From JADFJB01 sp964464595 (lineage in GTDB: Bacteria > Zhuqueibacterota > JdFR-76 > DREG01): a DNA stretch of 64,000 nt. Position numbers and translations under genes: made by a program. Under the pieces are notes generated by a model. It was not told where the DNA came from. It did no database searches and was given only the letters and a program-made list of their open reading frames with translations. The stretch's first letter is position 1. Every line of letters begins with the position of its first letter. This document shows, piece by piece, positions 61,119 to 64,000 of the stretch. The DNA is taken from positions 1 to 64,000 of the forward strand of contig CAYXGW010000001.1 in the NCBI GenBank assembly GCA_964464595.1, given 5' to 3'.

Positions 61119-64000
61119 TTGTCCACCCACACTTTTTGGGCAATACATTCAAATGGGACACCATCAATTGTTCCGCTGGCTTTGATTGAATCAGTGCCAA
61201 CTGTACCATTGCTGGTATAAATAAATGTAGCTTGACCACTTCCATCAGTTGGACTGGTGCCGGAACCGGTTTGACCTGAATTGGGACCCTTGAAAACTTC
61301 GAAAGTCACCGGGATTCCCGGTTTTACAACTCCATCCTGTTTTACAGTTACAGTCAACGAGTGATCTGTACCGACTTGATTCGTATCCGATTCTGCCTCC
61401 AAAGAACACATGTTGTCTACCCACACTTTCTGGGCAAAACATTCAAATGGGACACCACCGATTGTGCCGCTAGCCACAATGGAATCTGTGCCTGCCGTAC
61501 CATTGCTGGTGTAAACAAATGTGGCTTGACCACTTCCATCGGTTGGACTGGTGCCAGAACCGGTTTGACCTGAATTGGGACCTTTGAATACTTCGAAAGT
61601 CACCGGAATACCCGGTTTTGCAACTCCATCCTGTTTTACCGTCACAGTCAATGAATGATCTGTACCGACTTGATTCGTATCCGTTTCTGCCTCCAATGTG
61701 CAAATGTTATCAACCCAAACTATCTGGGCAAAACATTCGAAGAGAACACCATCAATTGTTCCGCTGGCTTTGATTGAATCAGTGCCAGCCGTACCATTGC
61801 TGGTGTAAACAAAAGTGGCTTGACCACTTCCATTGGTTGGACTGGTGCCAGAACCGGTTTGACCTAAATTGGNNNNNNNNNNNNNNNNNNNNNNNNNNNN
61901 NNNNNNNNNNNNNNNNNNNNNNNNNNNNNNNNNNNNNNNNNNNNNNNNNNNNNNNNNNNNNNNNNNNNNNNNCTTTCTGGGCAAAACATTCAAATGGGAC
62001 ACCATCAATTGTTCCGCTGGCTTTGATTGAATCAGTGCCAACTGTACCATTGCTGGTATAAATAAAAGTGGCTTGACCACTTCCATCGGTTGGACTGGTG
62101 CCGGAACCGGTTTGACCTGAATTGGGACCTTTGAAAACTTCAAAAGTCACCGGGATTCCCGATTTTGCAACTCCATCCTGTTTTACTGTTATAGTCAATG
62201 AATGATCTGAACCAACTTGATTCGTATCCGTTTCTGCCTCCAAAGTACACATGTTGTCTACCCACACTTTCTGGGCAAAACATTCAAATGGGACACCATC
62301 AATTGTTGCGCTGGCTTTGATAGAATCAGTACCAACTGTACCATTGCTGGTATAAATAAATGTGGCTTGACCACTTCCATCAGTTGGACTGGTGCCAGAA
62401 CCGGTTTGACCTGAATTGGGACCTTTGAAAACTTCGAAAGTCACCGGAATACCCGGTTTTGCAACTCCATCCTGTTTTACCGTCACAGTCAATGAATGAT
62501 CTGTACCGACTTGATTCGTATCCGTTTCTGCCTCCAATGTGCAAATGTTATCAACCCAAACTATCTGGGCAAAACATTCGAAGAGAACACCATCAATTGT
62601 TCCGCTGGCCACAATGGAATCCGTGCCTGTGGCAGTTCCACCATTATAAGCAAACGTTGCCTGGCCGCTGACATCTGTGGTTTCAACACCGTTTGGTATA
62701 GATAAATTCGGTCCCTTGAAGATATCGAATATCACCTCAACTCCTTGTTGAGCTATACCATCTTTCTGAACGATTACGGTTAAAGAGTGCTGACTGTTTA
62801 CCTGGTTGGTGTCGGTTGGGGGTGTGATGAAACAATCAGTAATACTAATTTCTACCTCGTAATCCTCAACTTCGCCATCAAGGGCCAGGCCATCAAATGA
62901 CAGATCACCAGTCGAATTAAAACGAAAACGAGCAAATGTTTTGCCCTGCAGTGCGGATGATGGCACGGAATAAGTCAGATCACTATTGATGCCAGCATTG
63001 AGAACCTGGTTCGTAAAGATATGTTCGTTTGCATCTTCCCAATCGCCGTCACGATTAAAATCGATCCACGCGTTTAACTTTCCTGCAATGGATGCTGTAA
63101 CGTCCGCAGTAGCATTATTTCCTGGTGCGAGGAAAGAAGTAAACACAACTCCATCCTCATCGTCAGGGACACCATTGGTATCGTCGTCAGTTGCTGTGGC
63201 ATCGGGCTGGCCATCTGGCTCGGCATCCACGACAACTCCCAGGAAAGTTGTGCCATCTAGCACGTGGCGTGCGCCATTGTCCACCAATAAGGTCGGATAA
63301 CTATCTGGTGGCGTTCCAGCCGCACCCCCACTTGGTGCATCACTAAAATCAAAAGCAGCATCATTTGTAAATCCGATAGTTGCATGCTGCTGAATGAAAT
63401 CATTCACATCATTATCTGTATCGATGGCGTTAGGGAGCCTGGCTATGGCTTCATCCAAAATGTTGCTCGAATTACCACCAGTTCCACTACCGTCTGCTGC
63501 ACCATCACCATCGCCATCACCTTCTTTATCATTTCCCAATTCGACATCATCAACGATGGTGCCAGATGCGTTTTTCAACACAAGGAAAATATTATTATTC
63601 ATGGATCCTGGTGGATTGCCTATAACGAGGAATTCACATGGTTGGAAATCAGTTAAAGATCCACCATCACTAAAAACAAATACAGTAGATCCCGGGTTTT
63701 GAAAATCTAATGTAGCATCGGAGCCATCTATAAGATTCAATGTCCAACCTGTCCCCTCGGTCAAATCAACAGAAGATACGCCGGCATTGTAAAGTTCGAG
63801 CCATTCATCAGTGTCTGTGATGGTACCATTGCCAGGAAATGCATCAAACTTAACGGTGTTGCCACCGCTGTTATCGGTCCAGTCCTGTTGTGGATCGGTT
63901 ACGACTTCGTTGATGATAATATGTTCCTCAATGCTAGCAAGGTTCATATCGGCTTTGCCATTGAGATCAGATTTAGCAATAAGGCCATTTTGGCTGCCTG
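60071..64000 (-). CDS. Giant secreted protein with LTD, GEVED and tandem Ig-like repeats (5' end outside window)
   Basis: One gene is interrupted by the 100-N gap and runs off the right edge: codons upstream of the first in-window ATG (63947) stay open (QNGLIAKSDLNGKAD) to 64000. Domains, N- to C-terminal: lamin-tail-like LTD (IIINEVVTDPQQDW...DEWLELYNAG), a GEVED domain (DFSDAP...ARHVLDG, NAWIDFNRDGDWEDANE, LDGEVEDYEVEI), at least seven Ig-like (Big_1-type) units of 98 residues, a beta-sandwich, and the NPFNPETTIRYQLP sorting module. The frame differs on the two sides of the Ns, which a true gap length other than 100 would correct. It is probably a long surface adhesin. Each half of the gene yields an apparent out-of-frame extension across the gap that should be ignored. 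Confidence 0.85.
61113..62541 (-). repeat. Tandem 294-bp repeats (98-residue Ig-like units)
   Basis: Unit boundaries measured at the same position recur at 61112, 61406 and 61700 left of the gap, and 62247 and 62541 right of it, always 294 bp apart. Each unit encodes the pattern C-TLEAETDTNQVG, PVTFEVFKGPN, GSGQATF and FECFAQKVWVDN. Divergent units flank the array on both sides. Adjacent units are close to identical at DNA level, which explains the assembly break. Confidence 0.92.
61873..61972. other. Assembly gap of 100 Ns
   Basis: Exactly 100 undetermined bases inside the repeat array, the usual placeholder for a scaffold gap of unknown size. The real distance must restore both the 294-bp phase and the reading frame. 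Confidence 0.97.

Noticed and set aside
61779..61872. Apparent C-terminus of the right-hand frame left of the gap
   Set aside because: Frame artefact of the gap; the repeat continues in the frame of the downstream part.
62062..62143. Apparent N-terminus of a separate 690-residue protein starting at 62143
   Set aside because: Right of the Ns this frame is out of phase with the Ig repeats; the real gene continues in the other frame, so the start is an artefact of the 100-N placeholder.
61113..62541. CRISPR-like reading of the tandem repeats
   Set aside because: Units are 294 bp, directly adjacent, without spacers, and code for Ig-like domains.

Overview
The window looks like a scaffold from an uncultured Gram-negative bacterium of the Fibrobacteres-Chlorobi-Bacteroidetes (FCB) neighbourhood, most likely Calditrichota/KSB1-like. 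This is an inference from gene content. The clues are a GWxTD-domain protein, LolA, two giant secreted proteins that end in the NPFNP-type C-terminal sorting/FlgD-like module, a heptose-type nucleotidyltransferase/phosphatase, and 6-bladed propeller and DUF2341 proteins. A run of exactly 100 Ns at 61873-61972 shows the sequence is a scaffold. Overall base composition is AT-rich, with a visibly G+C-richer island around 4.7-9.4 kb.

Region A (1-23.6 kb, all minus strand) is one long surface-polysaccharide locus. Read in transcription order it starts at a promoter near 23.6 kb and two tiny membrane ORFs. Next come a Wzc-like tyrosine kinase ending in eleven tyrosines, a four-helix-bundle (S23) gene enclosed by inverted heptamer repeats, and a NusG-like antiterminator. 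Sugar-nucleotide enzymes follow (WecB-like epimerase, Gmd, GalE-like epimerase), then a Wzm/Wzt ABC exporter whose ATPase has a glycan-binding tail. After that come a FemAB-DegT fusion, a run of methyltransferases, a split GT4 glycosyltransferase, a toroid-double-methyltransferase fusion, a second WecB, a GT2, an SGNH hydrolase and a GT4. Together they suggest synthesis, methylation/acylation and ABC export of an N-acetylhexosamine- and GDP-mannose-derived glycan.

Region B (24-45.5 kb) is housekeeping. It holds an aminotransferase-GcvT-FtsK-LolA series, a divergent HldE-C/GmhB fusion with a possibly leaderless promoter, a GHL10-like glycosidase and a 1506-residue hybrid histidine kinase. It also holds tmRNA (ssrA) with its terminator, GWxTD protein, SMC, and a GH2-like membrane protein that appears to lack catalytic acids.

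Region C (45.8-55.6 kb, mostly plus strand) is accessory. It contains an NhaC antiporter with an extra extracytoplasmic domain, a PilZ protein and a small coiled-coil protein paired with a tail-fibre-like DUF2341/LamG protein. A broken regulator follows, then a compact cassette of thioredoxin-like protein, 6-bladed propeller and a six-cysteine secreted peptide.

Region D (55.7-64 kb, minus strand) holds two giant modular secreted proteins that share a nearly identical C-terminal third. The second contains tandem 294-bp Ig-like repeats interrupted by the assembly gap and runs off the right edge. No rRNA, tRNA, CRISPR array or insertion sequence was found.
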